A stretch of DNA of 64,000 bases from Echinometra lucunter (taxonomy: Eukaryota; Echinodermata; Echinoidea; Camarodonta; Echinometridae), in NCBI GenBank assembly GCA_029962745.1, contig CM057152.1, positions 28,856,137 to 28,920,136 on the forward strand. Reading direction: 5' to 3'. The notes under the pieces were generated by a model. The model was not told the origin of the DNA and searched no databases. It saw only the letters and a program-made list of their open reading frames with translations. This document shows, piece after piece, positions 62,219 to 64,000 of this stretch. The number at the start of each line of letters is the position of its first letter. Position 1 is the stretch's first letter. A program made the position numbers and the translations under genes.

Positions 62219-64000
62219 ATGATTTTGTTCCACTCGTATATGAGTCAGGTGATTTTCTGATTCATTTTAGTGAGTATAACCATAAGGAAATCCAAACCGA
62301 GGCTATTGGTCATCTTTGTCTGCAATTACGAATATGGGTGTCATGGGTGAATGGTTTTAAAAATTCATAGATAAAAAAAAAACAGAGGCTATATAAGCAG
62401 GAGCTGAACAACACAATTTCAACTTGCTTAAAAGTCCTACAACCAAATTTGAGAACGAGGAATTTTTTGAAAAAAATAAATCTGAAAACAAGTGTATATG
62501 ATTGCCATACATAGAACATGTGAGCATCAGTAAGGGGGGGGGGGGGGTGGGTAGGGGGACAAGTCTCTCCAATTTTTTTTAGGGTTGGGGACACAGAAGG
62601 GTATGTCCTCCCAAATTTTTGAAAAAAGACAGGTTAAAAAATTGTCAGCAAATCTTTGGTATCTCCCCCCCCCCCAAAAAAAAAAAATCTAAGTTGAGGA
62701 CCTTAATTATTTTTATTTGTTTATTTATTTATTTATTTATTTATTTATTGTTTTGCTTGTCAGCAAATCTGTGGACAGTATTCCCCCCCCCTTCCCATAA
62801 ATCATGGATTTACTCCCCTGAAAGAAGATAATAGAATATATTTGTTCGTGCGTTCGTTTTTATTTGAAAAGGACTAATATAATCATAAACATTTAAAAGA
62901 AAATAACGATGTGTAGTTATTCATAGCGTGGGAAGGGTCAAGGATTCACACTTACACAATAAAGAACAGAGATCGCTGAGAAATTGTTTACAATATTCAC
63001 TCATAATTATTCATTCTGAAATCTGTGTAGATCTTGAGTCAGACTCTACAGGCCAACAGTTGAAACTTGTTGAGTCCTGTGTATTCGACTTCATATAAAA
63101 AGGGAAATCTTTCAGTGGCATATTTATAAGTTGATGCCTTTATTTCTTTGTGAACTTCAACGATTCGTTTTTAAAATATGTTTTTGTTGCACTGATAATA
63201 ATCCAGAATGGTGAATTTCTTTTCCATAAATCAGATTTGATTGATTCGATTTGATTTGATTTGATTTGATTAAGTTTGTTTTGGTTTGGTTTGTTTAAGG
63301 CGGGGGGGGGGGGGCAGAATTTTCACTGTTTCATACCCCCTCCTTGTTCGCATTCAGGTTACTTTTACATGTTCAAGTTTGGCTCAGGATGGATAACCTA
63401 CAACAATGAATGAAATAACTTTTATCTCACACTCGTGTACCAAAATAGTAAATAAGCAAACAATACTGAGAGATAAGCAGGCAAACATTCGTTGTTAGGA
63501 CTGTGAAAACAGCATCAGAAGATAACTGCGAGAGCTATAATAAAACGATACAGACCTACGACATGCGCCTTGCAATGGGGCAACTCTGAAAAACGAAAGG
63601 GGGTGGAGAAGGGGTGGGGGTTCTACCAAATTGGTTTAAAAAATTTCCTTCATTTGCACATAGTTATAAATTTTGAAAAGAGAAAATGCTAAGGGGGTAA
63701 TATGTTTAATATTTGCGGTGAATGTTTCTTTAAATTCAACTATTTTTTATTAACATGCATGCTCAGTCCATGATGCTGATGTATAACTGCATGTAGATAT
63801 TTTCGTTGATGTTTTAGTCTTCTTTTAATGTAAGCATGATTATATCCACACGAACCCATGACAGTGTGTAGAAGTAGTACAATCTCCGCCCATCCCCTCC
63901 TGCCTGCGTGAAAAAAAAACCCACTTCGGGTATATATAGGGTTGCCCCGATACTTTTCTTGTTTCTTGTTTCTTTTTGTCTTTATTTTGGATTGTTTTAC
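59006..64000. other. Intergenic, simple repeats only
   Basis: It holds a purine-rich tract (59190-59280), poly-G/C runs (about 59289, 59838, 59897, 61570, 61918, 62536, 62646, 62782, 63302), GA tracts (61494-61512 and 61550-61562), an (AT)n array, TTTA repeats (62715-62750) and a GATTT array (63238-63271). No gene, exon or clear element ends were recognised. Confidence 0.5.
62168..62212 (+). repeat. (AT)n microsatellite
   Basis: About 20 uninterrupted AT dinucleotides. Confidence 0.95.

Overview
The window is animal genomic DNA: AT-rich, intron-containing, without bacterial-style gene packing, and full of short transposon remnants, microsatellites and poly-G/poly-C runs. The repeat types (hAT-like MITEs with CAGTGGCG ends, tRNA-derived SINEs, LINE tails ending in ACTGA or AATTTG repeats) and the invertebrate-type organic solute transporter genes suggest a marine invertebrate, most likely an echinoderm such as a sea urchin. 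That organism call is an inference, not something the sequence proves.

Two protein-coding genes can be supported, both on the + strand and both of the organic solute transporter alpha family (OSTalpha / SLC51A, Solute_trans_a fold, seven membrane segments). Gene 1 occupies 325-5019. Its N-terminal exon lies before the window, so six of its exons are seen. Gene 2 occupies 28064-35208 and looks complete, with seven coding exons giving 467 residues. The two genes have the same order of exons, the same intron phases at every junction and three exons of identical length (74, 162 and 253 nt), so they are tandem paralogues. Their membrane cores are similar, but their long cytoplasmic C-terminal tails are unrelated by eye. 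In vertebrates OSTalpha works with the single-pass OSTbeta to move bile acids and steroid conjugates across basolateral membranes. No convincing OSTbeta is visible here.

The 23 kb between the genes (5020-28041) and the 29 kb after gene 2 (35209-64000) contain no gene I can support. They hold MITEs of several families: hAT-like with 8-bp target duplications at 10605 and 19812, a family with GGGTGTTTCATAAAG ends at 8318, 29866 and 33538, Harbinger-like at 32066 and 57637, and piggyBac-like at 26631. They also hold a foldback element with 65-bp inverted arms (38481-38788), LINE 3' ends (49700-50402 and 57165-58450), SINEs, a 24-bp minisatellite (12993-13485) and many microsatellites.

The region 39.6-47.2 kb is rearranged: a diverged tandem duplication of about 1.6 kb, an overlapping inverted repeat, a 210-bp tandem duplication and a nearly perfect 107-bp tandem duplication just downstream of a CRE plus TATA motif. 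No CRISPR array, rRNA, intact tRNA gene or viral gene was recognised.
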